Positions 48,001 through 56,308 of a stretch of DNA of 64,000 nt are shown piece after piece. The stretch is from Chitinophaga oryziterrae (GTDB lineage Bacteria > Bacteroidota > Bacteroidia > Chitinophagales > Chitinophagaceae). Position 1 is the first letter of the stretch. Every line of letters starts with the position of its first letter. The position numbers were made by a program, and so were the translations under genes. The stretch is taken from assembly GCF_009758125.1 (NCBI RefSeq), contig NZ_WRXO01000012.1, forward strand, positions 62,001-126,000. The letters run 5' to 3'. The notes beneath the pieces are model-generated. The model saw only the letters and a list, made by a program, of their open reading frames with translations, was not told the DNA's origin and ran no database searches.

Positions 48001-48169
48001 TGTCCATACGATTGCCCTTATAATTGATTGTTTTGGAGATCCCACCGATATCATCGCTCTTTTCCAGGATAACGGGCAGTATATCAGTACGTTTTAACAT
48101 CTCGTAGGCAGCAGTCAAACCTGCAGGACCGGCACCAATAATGACGGCCGTTTTTTTTGTAGTATCCAT
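45077..48169 (-). CDS. UDP-galactopyranose-mutase-like FAD enzyme fused to GT-C-like membrane domain
   Basis: 1030 residues. Residues about 5-510 are a flavoprotein with the dinucleotide fold VIIGAGPAGLTAAYEML, the segment GNRMDIGGHRFFSKSD, EKVWGVPCHEIPAEWGAQRI and the C-terminal FAD contact LFLVGRNGMHKYNNADHSM. This resembles amine-oxidase/UDP-galactopyranose mutase-like proteins. Residues about 545-1030 hold roughly ten membrane spans with DGDSYVYLESAYLNLNI, as in the free-standing GT-C-like protein downstream. A sugar-modifying flavoenzyme joined to a lipid-linked glycosyltransferase would couple sugar rearrangement or oxidation with transfer; this coupling is inference. Confidence 0.8.
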   Translation of the reverse strand: MDTTKKTAVIIGAGPAGLTAAYEMLKRTDILPVILEKSDDIGGISKTINYKGNRMDIGGHRFFSKSDRVMNWWMNIMPPQQEAGSSFTINYQNKSREVNADSTPQDGDKVMLVRKRLSRIYFLRKFFTYPITLSIETLRKLGVFRTFAILFSYLKAQLFPRKPEKSLEDFMINRFGLTLYNLFFKDYTEKVWGVPCHEIPAEWGAQRIKGVSITKAIQHALQELTKKKKTGDISQKDTETSLIEQFLYPKFGPGQLWEEVARQVQEMGGIIHMHHDVKYILAEENKVTAVTAVNKQTNEALHLDGDYFFSTMPVKELIAGIAGPVPLNVKEIASGLQYRDFITVGILLKRLSYLDKHTGEWKALSLEDTWIYIQEKEVTVGRLQLFNNWSPYLVNDPDTIWVGMEYFCNETDAFWKLPDEEISALAIAELEKIGLATVENVLDSTVLRVEKTYPAYFGAYEHFDKVKAYTDTLENLFLVGRNGMHKYNNADHSMLTAMVAVDNIAAGITSKENIWAINTEQEYHEEKAVTDTPVAIPASQVQPSFKDYLLHNPLNRALLWVGGIGILSLFIIFKYMYPHAGFIDGDSYVYLESAYLNLNINTYPVGYSKFLRIFSTFTHSDVALVLFQYLLLQFSALYFFFTLRYFYKPGKLVSILLFACLAGNPVFLYMSNYISSDALFLSLSLLWFTTLLWILQKPTPRLIAIHALLLLMAFTVRYNALFYPLIATLAFILSRQRILVKVTGIAASFLVIAGFMYHTSNQYNRLTGIRQFSPFSGWQMANNALYAYRYVKDKKDKPLPSRFKELDGMVRTYFDSTKDVRKHPQELFQANTWYMWDPQSPLQIYMQHRFIKDSSASILKRWATVGPLYADYGAYLIKQYPKQFAEYYLMPNALKYYVPPVEFLDTYNMGKDSVAPIAEFWFGYKSRKVTTIFKDLKVSALDFYPVTAAVLNILFVLGVIGFVVLKGIRTYPLLSVTLLLVTTLWIVNFGFSIFASSIALRFQLFPLLVSFAFGLLLLEYVWKAAMTEEK

Positions 48170-48232
48170 ATGTGGGTCTTATTCTTTGGGTAACAAGAAA
48201 TTCTGAGGCACGGGTCTTTGCGCTGATACATT

Positions 48233-48290
48233 CGAAGGTAAAATTGCTGCAAGGGAAACTACATAGGAGATAGGGAATAATTTTAGGAGA
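48233..48290 (-). promoter_or_regulatory. Tandem box A promoter of FAD/GT fusion gene
   Basis: Two minus-strand TCTCCTA boxes start at 48290 and 48270 (20-bp period). The proximal one begins 30 bp before TACCTTCG (48240-48233), a one-mismatch -7 box. Confidence 0.6.
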
Positions 48291-48362
48291 ATAAGGATAT
48301 TCTGATGTTACTATTCTGCATTTACTGCAACTACACTTATTCGCAAAACAACAAAATCCACC

Positions 48363-50981
48363 ATGAACAAAATCAAGAAGGCCCTTGCAATAGCGACGGT
48401 TTTATGTGCCCCTCAGCTACATTCCTATGCCCAAACAGCATGGAAAATGCAACCTGTTGGGATACAAACCCGCTGGGCCAAAGATGTGAACCCGGACAAT
48501 GTACTACCGGACTACCCTCGTCCCCAGATGGTACGTAATGAATGGAAAAACCTGAACGGCCTCTGGGAATATGCTATTATGCCTAAAGGTCCGGCTATGC
48601 CGCACGAATTTGATGGTCAGATCCTGGTTCCTTTTCCCATTGAGTCTGCTCTGTCCGGTGTAAAGAAAACCTTATTACCCAACCAGTACCTGTGGTACAA
48701 GCGTACCATCACTATTAATAAGAGTGATAAACGCACCTTATTACATTTCGGTGCAGTTGATTTCCAGGCCACTGTATATGTAAACGGCAAAGAAGTGGGC
48801 GGCCACACCGGTGGTTACCAGCACTTCTCTATTGATATCACGGAAGCCCTGAAGGCTGGCAATAACGAACTGCTGGTAAGGGTATGGGACCCTACCGACC
48901 AGGGACCTAACCCGCATGGCAAGCAGGTATTACAGCCTCAGAACATCATGTACACCGCCAGCAGCGGTATCTGGCAGACGGTATGGCTGGAAACTGTTCC
49001 CGCTGCGCATATTGAAGGTCTGGTGATGACACCTTCCATTGATAGTAATCATTTGCGCCTGGTGGTGAATACGACCGGTAATGCAAAAGATTATACTATT
49101 GAAGCGGTCGCATCCAATGGCAGTTCCATTAAAGGCAAACCAGGTACGAACCTCCTGCTGCCTGTAGCCAGCGCTCACCTGTGGAGCCCGGAAGACCCTT
49201 ACCTGTACAATCTGAATGTACGCCTGCTCTACAAAGGCAAGGTAGTGGATACTGTAGGCAGCTACTTCGGGATGCGTAAAATAGAAATTAAGAAAGATGA
49301 TCAGGGGATCGACCGGATCTTCCTGAATAATAAATATACCTTCAATTTAGGCGTTTTAGACCAGGGTTTCTGGCCGGAAGGACTTTATACAGCTCCTACG
49401 GAAGAAGCGCTGAAATTCGACATCCTGGCTATCAGGAATATGGGTTACAATACCATCCGTAAGCACATCAAGCTGGAACCAGCCCGTTGGTACTATCATG
49501 CTGACCATATCGGTATGCTGGTATGGCAGGATATGGTGACCTGCGCCGGTGATGGCCCTGATGCGCATGAAGAGTTTGAAAAAGAGAACAAAGAGAATAT
49601 CGCACAACTGCATAACTACCCTTCTATCGTAGTATGGGTACTGTTCAATGAAGGCTGGGCCCGTTACGACCAGAAACGCCTGACTGAATGGATGAAAAAC
49701 GCCGACCCTTCCCGTATTATCGATGGTCATACCGGGGAAAACTACGACCGTGGCTCTCCGCAGAACCCAATGGATAAATGGGCCAGCAGTGATTTAACCG
49801 ATATACATGATTATCCTGGTCCGGGTATAGCACCTGCCCTTCCCGGCAAGGCAAGAGTACTCGGTGAATGGGGCGGCGTACGTGTGATAACACCTAACCA
49901 TCAGTGGAATGCCGCTGACGGATGGGGTTATATCCAGGTACAGGCAGCAGATTTTTCCCGCAAGTATGAGTTCATGCTCAAACACCTGAAAGTATTTGAA
50001 GAAGAAGGATTGTCCGGTTCTATCTACACTGAACCATTCGATGTGGAAACAGAAGAAAACGGGATGATGACCTACGACCGTGAAGTGATCAAAATCCCTG
50101 CGGAGAAATTACGCCAGATACACCGTTCACTGGTACCGGCCGCAGAAAGCTTTGCCTGGAATGGCTTCAAAGCCAAAACCGCAGATACCGCTAACCCTGA
50201 TCTGCAATATGCCACCCTTTTACAGCAATACAAACAGGGTAAGAAAGATCCTGAGTTCCTGCGCGATCTTGCCATGATGGCCGTTCGTGTAAACGATAAA
50301 GCCAATGCGTCCATGATAGCCAATGATTATATCACCGGCTTACAGGACCCGTTCAACAGGACCAACCTCACCTTTATCCAGCAGTTTACCCGTAGCAGCA
50401 AGGATGCCGGCTTCCAGATATTCCTGAAACAACCGGAAAAAGTAGACAAGGTGCTGGGGGTTCATCAGGCAGTAAATAAGGTAATGGGGATCATCTTCGC
50501 AGAAGATATCGCGCCTTATGTAACAGGTAAGGATGCTAACCCCGACTGGAACGCGCTGGAGAAATCCGTAGTGGGCAAATATGGCGCTCCCGGTGAAGAG
50601 ATCGTCTGGCGTGCTAAAACCATCCATTTCCTAAACAGGAATGACTGGCCAAATTTTGCGGCCACCGCGGCCCCTTATGTAGAGAAATATGGCGCACGTG
50701 TATCGCCCAATGAATTGAACAGCTTTGCCTGGACAGTATTCGAGAATGTATCTGACAAGGGTATTCTTACATCTGCGCTCTCCTGGAGCAAACGCAGTGT
50801 GCAGCAGCAGGAAGATCCCAATTTCATGGATACCTATGCGAACCTGCTGTATAAATTAGGTCAGAAAGACGAGGCGATCTCCTGGGAACAGAAAGCACTG
50901 AACCTGGCGCCTGATAACGCTAAACAGACCTTCCAGACCGCACTGGACAAGATGAAGAGCGGAGAGAACACATGGAAATAA
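48363..50981 (+). CDS. GH2 glycoside hydrolase, long form
   Basis: 872 residues with a signal peptide (about 1-24, ends SYAQ). GH2 core about 25-590 with NLNGLWEYAI, acid/base Glu430 in WVLFNEGWA and nucleophile Glu502 in LGEWGG. A helical TPR-like tail (about 605-872) includes QYKQGKKDPEFLRDLAMMA and LYKLGQKDEAISWEQKALNL. It is more similar to the 40933 GH2 than to the short form. It diverges from the FAD/GT operon, but no box A in its own direction is visible upstream. Confidence 0.92.
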   Translation: MNKIKKALAIATVLCAPQLHSYAQTAWKMQPVGIQTRWAKDVNPDNVLPDYPRPQMVRNEWKNLNGLWEYAIMPKGPAMPHEFDGQILVPFPIESALSGVKKTLLPNQYLWYKRTITINKSDKRTLLHFGAVDFQATVYVNGKEVGGHTGGYQHFSIDITEALKAGNNELLVRVWDPTDQGPNPHGKQVLQPQNIMYTASSGIWQTVWLETVPAAHIEGLVMTPSIDSNHLRLVVNTTGNAKDYTIEAVASNGSSIKGKPGTNLLLPVASAHLWSPEDPYLYNLNVRLLYKGKVVDTVGSYFGMRKIEIKKDDQGIDRIFLNNKYTFNLGVLDQGFWPEGLYTAPTEEALKFDILAIRNMGYNTIRKHIKLEPARWYYHADHIGMLVWQDMVTCAGDGPDAHEEFEKENKENIAQLHNYPSIVVWVLFNEGWARYDQKRLTEWMKNADPSRIIDGHTGENYDRGSPQNPMDKWASSDLTDIHDYPGPGIAPALPGKARVLGEWGGVRVITPNHQWNAADGWGYIQVQAADFSRKYEFMLKHLKVFEEEGLSGSIYTEPFDVETEENGMMTYDREVIKIPAEKLRQIHRSLVPAAESFAWNGFKAKTADTANPDLQYATLLQQYKQGKKDPEFLRDLAMMAVRVNDKANASMIANDYITGLQDPFNRTNLTFIQQFTRSSKDAGFQIFLKQPEKVDKVLGVHQAVNKVMGIIFAEDIAPYVTGKDANPDWNALEKSVVGKYGAPGEEIVWRAKTIHFLNRNDWPNFAATAAPYVEKYGARVSPNELNSFAWTVFENVSDKGILTSALSWSKRSVQQQEDPNFMDTYANLLYKLGQKDEAISWEQKALNLAPDNAKQTFQTALDKMKSGENTWK

Positions 50982-51001
50982 AATTATCATTTTAGCTACA
51001 G

Positions 51002-51021
51002 CCCCCGGCAAGCGCCGGGGG
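51002..51021 (+). terminator. GC-rich hairpin after third GH2 gene
   Basis: CCCCCGGC pairs with GCCGGGGG (51002-51009, 51014-51021). No T-run follows, so termination strength is uncertain. Confidence 0.45.
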
Positions 51022-51062
51022 TTGATCTTATAATAGTCCTACTCCCGGCCTTTTTTGCTACA

Positions 51063-51107
51063 TTAACTTCAAATTAACTTCTCGCAATTTTTAAACCGAT
51101 AGCTTTG
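51063..51107 (+). promoter_or_regulatory. Box B promoter of ECF sigma gene
   Basis: TTAAC at 51063-51067 and 51074-51078 (11-bp period) precede TAGCTTTG (51100-51107) by 26 bp from the second repeat. The same geometry recurs at 56309, 59220 and 63510. Confidence 0.65.
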
Positions 51108-51147
51108 GTTTATACATTGTCATGTAATATAGAAGGGGGTTAAAGCT

Positions 51148-51690
51148 ATGCTATACACAAATGATGAAGAAATGTTGCAGGGTATAAAAGCCGGTCAGGA
51201 GAGCGCTTTTACTGCAATGTATAATCTTTACCAGCCGCTGTTACTGATGGAGGCCTATTACAAGGTCCGTTCCTATACAGAGGCAGAAGATATGGTACAG
51301 GAAATTTTCGCTTCTTTATGGCAAAGAAGGGAGACCTTGTCGATATCAATTCCATTAAAACATTATCTCCTCAAAGCAGTTCATCTGCAATACGCTTATA
51401 AATGCCGCAAAAACGAAGTGGCAAAGAGGTTTGTTCGTCATACACTATATGTATCCAGGGAAGCGACTGTCAATTATGTACTGGAGAACAAAGAAATATA
51501 TAATCAGATAAGACAGGCCATGGCTTCTATCAGTGCTCCTGCATGCCGCAAGGCATTTGAATTGCTGTATATAGAAGATATGAGTCATAAGGAAATTGCC
51601 CATAACATGAACATCAAACCCCAGGTAGTAAAGAACCAGGTGAGCCGTGCACTCAAGGTTATCCGTACCCGTCTCAAAAAAGTAATATAG
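51148..51690 (+). CDS. ECF-type sigma factor
   Basis: 180 residues. Region 2 (about 15-80: FTAMYNLYQPLLLMEAYYKV, AEDMVQEIFASLWQRRE) and region 4 (about 125-178: CRKAFELLYIEDMSHKEIAHNM, NIKPQVVKNQVSRALKVIR) are both present. No FecR with a signal-reading domain follows; instead a small membrane protein gene with its own promoter box. Position inside the GH2/FAD-GT locus suggests it regulates part of it. Start ATG at 51148 with a GGGGG-containing leader. Confidence 0.85.
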   Translation: MLYTNDEEMLQGIKAGQESAFTAMYNLYQPLLLMEAYYKVRSYTEAEDMVQEIFASLWQRRETLSISIPLKHYLLKAVHLQYAYKCRKNEVAKRFVRHTLYVSREATVNYVLENKEIYNQIRQAMASISAPACRKAFELLYIEDMSHKEIAHNMNIKPQVVKNQVSRALKVIRTRLKKVI

Positions 51691-51697
51691 CGTGTGT

Positions 51698-51705
51698 TAC
51701 TTTTG
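51698..51705 (+). promoter_or_regulatory. -7 box between sigma and small membrane protein genes
   Basis: TACTTTTG fits TAnnTTTG and lies 7 bp after the sigma stop and 26 bp before the ATG at 51732. It suggests independent expression of the small gene. Confidence 0.45.
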
Positions 51706-51731
51706 TGCGCTCATGGCAATTGATAGTTACC

Positions 51732-52019
51732 ATGAGTACACAAAAAGAACTGATACATCATCTTGCACTCGAAGAGTTAGCGGGAGTGATCAGTGATCAG
51801 GACCAGGCCTACCTCAGCCGTATTATCCAGGAAGACCCCGAAGCATTCGAAATATGGCAGGAAACCAGGAATATTCTGAACACCCCCGATGTAAAAGAGT
51901 TTCTGGCCCGTCCCCGGCCTGTAGAAAGTATATTCCGTCTTCCCCCCAGCCGTAATAATTTATGGTATATGTTTTCTCTTAGTGTAACTGTTATACTGGT
52001 AGTTAGTTTGCTTTATTAA
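51732..52019 (+). CDS. Small membrane protein, possible anti-sigma factor
   Basis: 95 residues. Residues about 3-70 are a soluble, acidic helical domain (HHLALEELAGVISDQDQAYL, DPEAFEIWQETRNILN) that resembles the N-terminal sigma-binding part of FecR-like anti-sigma factors. One C-terminal membrane helix (about 76-95, WYMFSLSVTVILVVSLLY) ends the protein, so the periplasmic FecR domain is missing. The ATG at 51732 is chosen because the earlier GTG at 51705 lies within a promoter box. The anti-sigma role is inferred from order and layout only. Confidence 0.6.
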   Translation: MSTQKELIHHLALEELAGVISDQDQAYLSRIIQEDPEAFEIWQETRNILNTPDVKEFLARPRPVESIFRLPPSRNNLWYMFSLSVTVILVVSLLY

Positions 52020-52027
52020 TATCCATT

Positions 52028-52106
52028 TCTCCAAAATAGCAATTGCTGTCTCCTAAGTTTCTCTCCCTATCTCCTAAGTTATTTCCTGCACCGGCCGTTA
52101 ACTTTG
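52028..52106 (+). promoter_or_regulatory. Triple box A promoter of second FAD/GT fusion gene
   Basis: TCTCCAAA (52028), TCTCCTAA (52049) and TCTCCTAA (52070) occur with exact 21-bp periods. The last begins 29 bp before TAACTTTG (52099-52106), a perfect -7 box. The gene begins at 52149. Confidence 0.7.
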
Positions 52107-52148
52107 AAAAGATCTGATACCTCAACCCCCAATGAGTAACCCACAATT

Positions 52149-55100
52149 ATGAACACATCCAATAAGAAAGCCATTATTATTGGCGCAGGTCCGGCAGGTC
52201 TCACAGCTGCCTATGAACTGCTGAAACGCACCAATGTTACCCCCATCATACTGGAAAAAAGCGGAGACATCGGAGGGATCTCCAAAACAATTAATTATAA
52301 GGGTAATCGTATGGACATCGGCGGACACCGTTTCTTTTCCAAGTCCGACAGAGTAATGAACTGGTGGCTGAATATCCTTCCTATACAACAGGGAGCAGAT
52401 AAGCCCTTTACGATCCAATATCAGAATAAATCCAGGGAAGTAAATGCGGACAGCACTCCGCAGGACGGCGATAAAGTAATGCTGGTAAGGAAACGCCTTT
52501 CAAGAATATATTTCCTGCGTAAATTCTTTACATACCCTATTACACTATCAATAGAAACACTCAGGAAATTAGGAATAGGCAGAACGATCTCCATCCTCTT
52601 CTCCTATCTGCAGGCACAATTATTCCCGCGTCAGCCGGAAAAGAGCCTGGAAGATTTTATGATCAACCGTTTCGGCAAAACATTATATAACCTCTTCTTT
52701 AAAGATTATACGGAGAAAGTATGGGGAGTTCCCTGCAATGAAATATCCGCAGAATGGGGCGCCCAAAGGATCAAAGGAGTTAGTATAACAAAAGCGATCC
52801 AACATGCCCTGCAGGAATTAACGAAGAAAAAGAAAACAGGGGATATCTCTCAGAAAGATACTGAAACAAGCCTGATAGAACAGTTCCTGTATCCGAAGTT
52901 CGGCCCGGGACAGTTATGGGTAGAAGTAGCCCGGCAGGTCCAGGAAATGGGGGCTACCATACACATGCATCACGAAGTGAAACAGATCCATACCTATAAT
53001 AACAAGGTTACTGCTATCACCGCTGTCAATAAACAAACAGGCGAAGAAATACTACTGGAAGGTGATTACTTCTTCAGCACTATGCCCGTAAAAGAATTAG
53101 TGGCCGGCATACAAGGCAGCGTTCCTGCAGATGTACAGGAAATAGCCGCAGGACTTCAATACCGCGATTTCATCACCGTAGGTGTGCTCCTGAAACGTTT
53201 AACACATAAGGATATGGAAGATACCTGGATCTATATCCAGGAAAAAGAAGTGACCGTAGGACGATTACAACTCTTCAACAACTGGAGCCCTTACATGGTA
53301 AACGACCCCGATACCGTATGGGTAGGTATGGAATTCTTCTGCAATGAAACGGATGCTTTCTGGAAATTATCCGACGATAAAATTGCGGCACTCGCCATAG
53401 AGGAATTACAAAAAATAGGACTGGCAGAAGCAGAAGATGTACTCGACAGTACCGTATTAAGAGTAGAAAAAACATACCCCGCTTACTTTGGCGCTTACGA
53501 ACGCTTTGACGAAATAAGACAATTCACGGATCAGATAGACAACCTCTTCCTGGTTGGCCGGAACGGGATGCATAAATACAATAACGCGGACCACTCTATG
53601 CTGACCGCTATGGTAGCTGTAGACAATATCGCTGCCGGCGTTACTACCAAGGAAAATATCTGGTCGATCAATACAGAACAGGAATACCACGAAGAAAAAA
53701 CAAGCGGTGCTCCGGAGACTACGGCCAACATCTCCCTGAAAGATTACATATTCAAAGTGCAGGAGAACAGGCCCTATATGTGGACTGCCATCATTGGTGT
53801 CATAGTCCAACTGCTGTTCTTCAAATACTGGTATCCCTTTGCCAGTTATATCAATGGTGATTCCTATGCTTACATGGAAACCGCTTATCTGAACCTGGAC
53901 ATCAATACTTATCCTGTAGGTTATTCCATGTTCCTGCGGCTGTTCAGTGTATTCACTCATTCAGATACAGCACTGGTCGTGTTCCAGTATGTGCTGTTGC
54001 AATCCAGTGTACTATCGCTGGTATATACCTTATTCTATTTTTACAACCCGGCAAAACTCACCAAAATCGGCTTATTCGGCTTTATGCTTTTTAACCCGGT
54101 ATTCCTGTACCTGGCCAATTACGTATCCAGCGATACACTCTTTCTTTCACTAAGTATCATGTGGTTTACCTCTCTGTTATGGATCATTTACAGGCCTTCC
54201 ACAAAACTGATGGTATTCCATAGCCTGGTGTTATTCCTCGCCTTCACGATCAGGTATAATGCATTGTTTTACCCGATGATAGCGGCTGTGGCTTTCCTGT
54301 TATCTAAAAGACGTTACCCGTTAAAACTGGCCGGACTGGCACTCTGCGTACTATTGATCGGCAGCTTCATAAACTATAACACGAACAAATACAAAGAGCT
54401 GGCAGGCTTCAAACAATTCACCCCATTCACCGGCTGGCAAATGGCCAATAATGCGATGTATGCGTATAAGTTTGTCCCGCCTGCCAAACGCAAACCTACA
54501 CCTGCAAGATTCCAAAAGATAGATAAGATGGTCCGCGATTATTTCGACAGCACCCGTAATAACCGCATGCATCCCGAAGAAGACCTTGTTGCCAGTACGA
54601 TCTATATGTGGACGCCTTCCGCTCCCTTACGCATGTACATGCAACAACAGTTTAAAAAGGATTCCACTGCCCCGGAAATGAAACGCTGGGCTACGGTAGC
54701 CCCACTGTACAAAGACTATGGCACGTTCCTGATAAAGACATACCCCGCAGCCTTCTTTCAATATTATCTGTTCCCCAATGCATTGAAATATTATGCGCCT
54801 CCGGTAGAATTCCTGGAAAGCTACAGTACAGGCGTAGATAGTGTACATCCGATCGCACAAAAGTGGTTCGATTACAAGAGCAATAAAATAACAACAGTAT
54901 TTAAAGACTTCAAAGTAAATATCCTCGATTTCTATCCCATTCTGGTAGGAACAATGAATGTGATCTTCTTCCTGGGTATGATCAGTTTCCTGGTACTGGA
55001 AGGATATAAACAGCATAAGCTGATGGGGAAGGGATTGCTGCTGGTAGTATGCCTGTGGCTGGTGAATTTTGGATTTAGTGTATTTGCATCACCTATAGCA

Positions 55101-55193
55101 CTACGGTTCCAGTTATTCCCTATCATCGTCATGACATCCTTTGCGTTCTTATTTATGGGATATATCATAAGTGAAGCCACTAAGAAAGAGTAG
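52149..55193 (+). CDS. UDP-galactopyranose-mutase-like FAD enzyme fused to GT-C-like membrane domain (second copy)
   Basis: 1014 residues, closely similar over its length to the fusion at 45077. FAD part about 1-510: AIIIGAGPAGLTAAYELLKR, GNRMDIGGHRFFSKSD, EKVWGVPCNEISAEWGAQRI, LFLVGRNGMHKYNNADHSM. Membrane part about 535-1014 with roughly ten spans and the acidic loop NGDSYAYMETAYLNLDI. Relative to the first copy the FAD half is better conserved than the membrane half, suggesting that transfer specificity has diverged. It is preceded by sigma and small membrane protein genes and followed by a bidirectional terminator. Confidence 0.8.
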   Translation: MNTSNKKAIIIGAGPAGLTAAYELLKRTNVTPIILEKSGDIGGISKTINYKGNRMDIGGHRFFSKSDRVMNWWLNILPIQQGADKPFTIQYQNKSREVNADSTPQDGDKVMLVRKRLSRIYFLRKFFTYPITLSIETLRKLGIGRTISILFSYLQAQLFPRQPEKSLEDFMINRFGKTLYNLFFKDYTEKVWGVPCNEISAEWGAQRIKGVSITKAIQHALQELTKKKKTGDISQKDTETSLIEQFLYPKFGPGQLWVEVARQVQEMGATIHMHHEVKQIHTYNNKVTAITAVNKQTGEEILLEGDYFFSTMPVKELVAGIQGSVPADVQEIAAGLQYRDFITVGVLLKRLTHKDMEDTWIYIQEKEVTVGRLQLFNNWSPYMVNDPDTVWVGMEFFCNETDAFWKLSDDKIAALAIEELQKIGLAEAEDVLDSTVLRVEKTYPAYFGAYERFDEIRQFTDQIDNLFLVGRNGMHKYNNADHSMLTAMVAVDNIAAGVTTKENIWSINTEQEYHEEKTSGAPETTANISLKDYIFKVQENRPYMWTAIIGVIVQLLFFKYWYPFASYINGDSYAYMETAYLNLDINTYPVGYSMFLRLFSVFTHSDTALVVFQYVLLQSSVLSLVYTLFYFYNPAKLTKIGLFGFMLFNPVFLYLANYVSSDTLFLSLSIMWFTSLLWIIYRPSTKLMVFHSLVLFLAFTIRYNALFYPMIAAVAFLLSKRRYPLKLAGLALCVLLIGSFINYNTNKYKELAGFKQFTPFTGWQMANNAMYAYKFVPPAKRKPTPARFQKIDKMVRDYFDSTRNNRMHPEEDLVASTIYMWTPSAPLRMYMQQQFKKDSTAPEMKRWATVAPLYKDYGTFLIKTYPAAFFQYYLFPNALKYYAPPVEFLESYSTGVDSVHPIAQKWFDYKSNKITTVFKDFKVNILDFYPILVGTMNVIFFLGMISFLVLEGYKQHKLMGKGLLLVVCLWLVNFGFSVFASPIALRFQLFPIIVMTSFAFLFMGYIISEATKKE

Positions 55194-55206
55194 TCTCCCT
55201 GAATAT

Positions 55207-55240
55207 AAAAAAGCTCCACCCGTAAGAGTGGAGCTTTTTT
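55207..55240. terminator. Bidirectional terminator
   Basis: A 13-bp stem (AAAAAAGCTCCAC with GTGGAGCTTTTTT) between the convergent FAD/GT and thioredoxin-like genes. Confidence 0.85.
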
Positions 55241-55244
55241 TATA

Positions 55245-55733
55245 TCATTCTGTGCTTTCTATAATTTCGCCTGCACTTATCTTTCCGATAAATGCTTCGT
55301 GCAGGATCTTGTTCTTCCTGTAAATAGCCGTAAAGGGTACCCCGCGGGCTTCATAATAATTGCTAAAGAACTCAGTATAATCTCTTCCGACTGTAACATT
55401 GGGATATTCATTCAATGCATACTGTTTACAGAATGCTTTCATTTCATTGAAAGGCGCAGTTGTAATCAGATAAAACCGAATATCCTTCATCTTATCCATT
55501 TCACTTACGATCTCTTCCATCTGCGCATGTGAATACGGGCAATGAGTTCCAAAATAGAACAACACAACAGGCTTACCGGCAGGAATACTACGGGTAGTAA
55601 AATAAGTAGTGCTATCAGCCAGCAGCAGGCTGAATATCGGCAATGGTTTCCCTTCCTTTCCCGTCTCTTCACGGTTACGCGCCAAACAACCTGAAAGCGC
55701 TATCAGTGGTAATAAAACCCAAAATCTTCTCAT
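55245..55733 (-). CDS. Thioredoxin-fold lipoprotein with degenerate CPYS site
   Basis: About 162 residues from ATG 55733 (an upstream in-frame start adds 32 residues that run through the promoter). Lipobox LIALSGC. The fold matches the 40303 protein: LPIFSLLLADSTTYF, GKPVVLFYFGTHCPYSHAQMEE and ARGVPFTAIYRKN. The second active-site Cys is Ser, so a classical dithiol/disulfide cycle is not possible; a monothiol or binding role is likely. It has its own box A promoter. Confidence 0.82.
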   Translation of the reverse strand: MRRFWVLLPLIALSGCLARNREETGKEGKPLPIFSLLLADSTTYFTTRSIPAGKPVVLFYFGTHCPYSHAQMEEIVSEMDKMKDIRFYLITTAPFNEMKAFCKQYALNEYPNVTVGRDYTEFFSNYYEARGVPFTAIYRKNKILHEAFIGKISAGEIIESTE

Positions 55734-55771
55734 GGTGATGTATTTTAATTTGGGGAGTGGGTATTCAATAT

Positions 55772-55809
55772 CAAATGTAGGTTGGCCTTGTGATACAAAA
55801 GTTAGGAGA
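55772..55809 (-). promoter_or_regulatory. Box A promoter of second thioredoxin-like gene
   Basis: On the minus strand TCTCCTAA (55809-55802) begins 30 bp before TACATTTG (55779-55772), a perfect TAnnTTTG. The box lies within the non-used upstream reading frame and supports the ATG at 55733. Confidence 0.65.
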
Positions 55810-55909
55810 TCCGGTAAATCAATAACCACTTGTTAACAAAAGTATGCAAGCGATTAACCTAATTTCATATTTGAATTCCATCGATATTTTTGATATCTAA
55901 AGAGCCAAT

Positions 55910-56257
55910 ATGAAACCAAAATTTGCAATAGATCAAATACCGGACATAAGACTGATTAATGCGCTTAAATCTGACAAGGATCATGCTGGCATTGCATTTA
56001 AAATAATTTACAATCTGCATTGTATCTCTTTAAATAAACTGGCATATGGGATGTTAAAGGATGATGAAGGCGCCCGGTATATAGTTCAGGAAATCTTTAT
56101 TTCCCTCTGGAATAACAGACTTCATCAGATTATTTTAGAAGACAATATTGAAAAATACCTGGTCCATATAGTGAAAAATAAATGCATTGACATATTAAGG
56201 GAAACAGAAACCAACACATTTTTTGAAATAAAGGACCTGCATATCCACTCCCGGTAA
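55910..56257 (+). CDS. Sigma-70 region 2-only protein
   Basis: 115 residues. It begins with the layout of an ECF sigma factor (LINALKSDKDHAGIAFKIIY) and contains region 2 (DDEGARYIVQEIFISLWNNR, LEDNIEKYLVHIVKNKCIDIL) but stops before region 4, which is needed for -35 recognition. A -7 box TATTTTTG (55885-55892) lies upstream, so it may be expressed. It could be a truncated remnant, or a short protein that competes for core polymerase or for an anti-sigma factor. The other sigma factor of the locus (51148) is complete. Confidence 0.65.
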   Translation: MKPKFAIDQIPDIRLINALKSDKDHAGIAFKIIYNLHCISLNKLAYGMLKDDEGARYIVQEIFISLWNNRLHQIILEDNIEKYLVHIVKNKCIDILRETETNTFFEIKDLHIHSR

Positions 56258-56308
56258 AATCATCATTCTCATTAACCCTATATCTGTAATACAAAGAAAT
56301 TCAATTAA

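Noticed and set aside
52028..52106. 21-bp periodic repeats considered as a small CRISPR array
   Set aside because: The repeat unit is only 8 bp, spacers are about 13 bp and the array ends in a promoter box, which fits regulator half-sites.
53457..53960. A 167-codon minus-strand frame, similar in part to a frame at 46575-46831
   Set aside because: Both are antisense to the conserved FAD domain of paralogous genes, so their mutual similarity is explained by the sense-strand homology.
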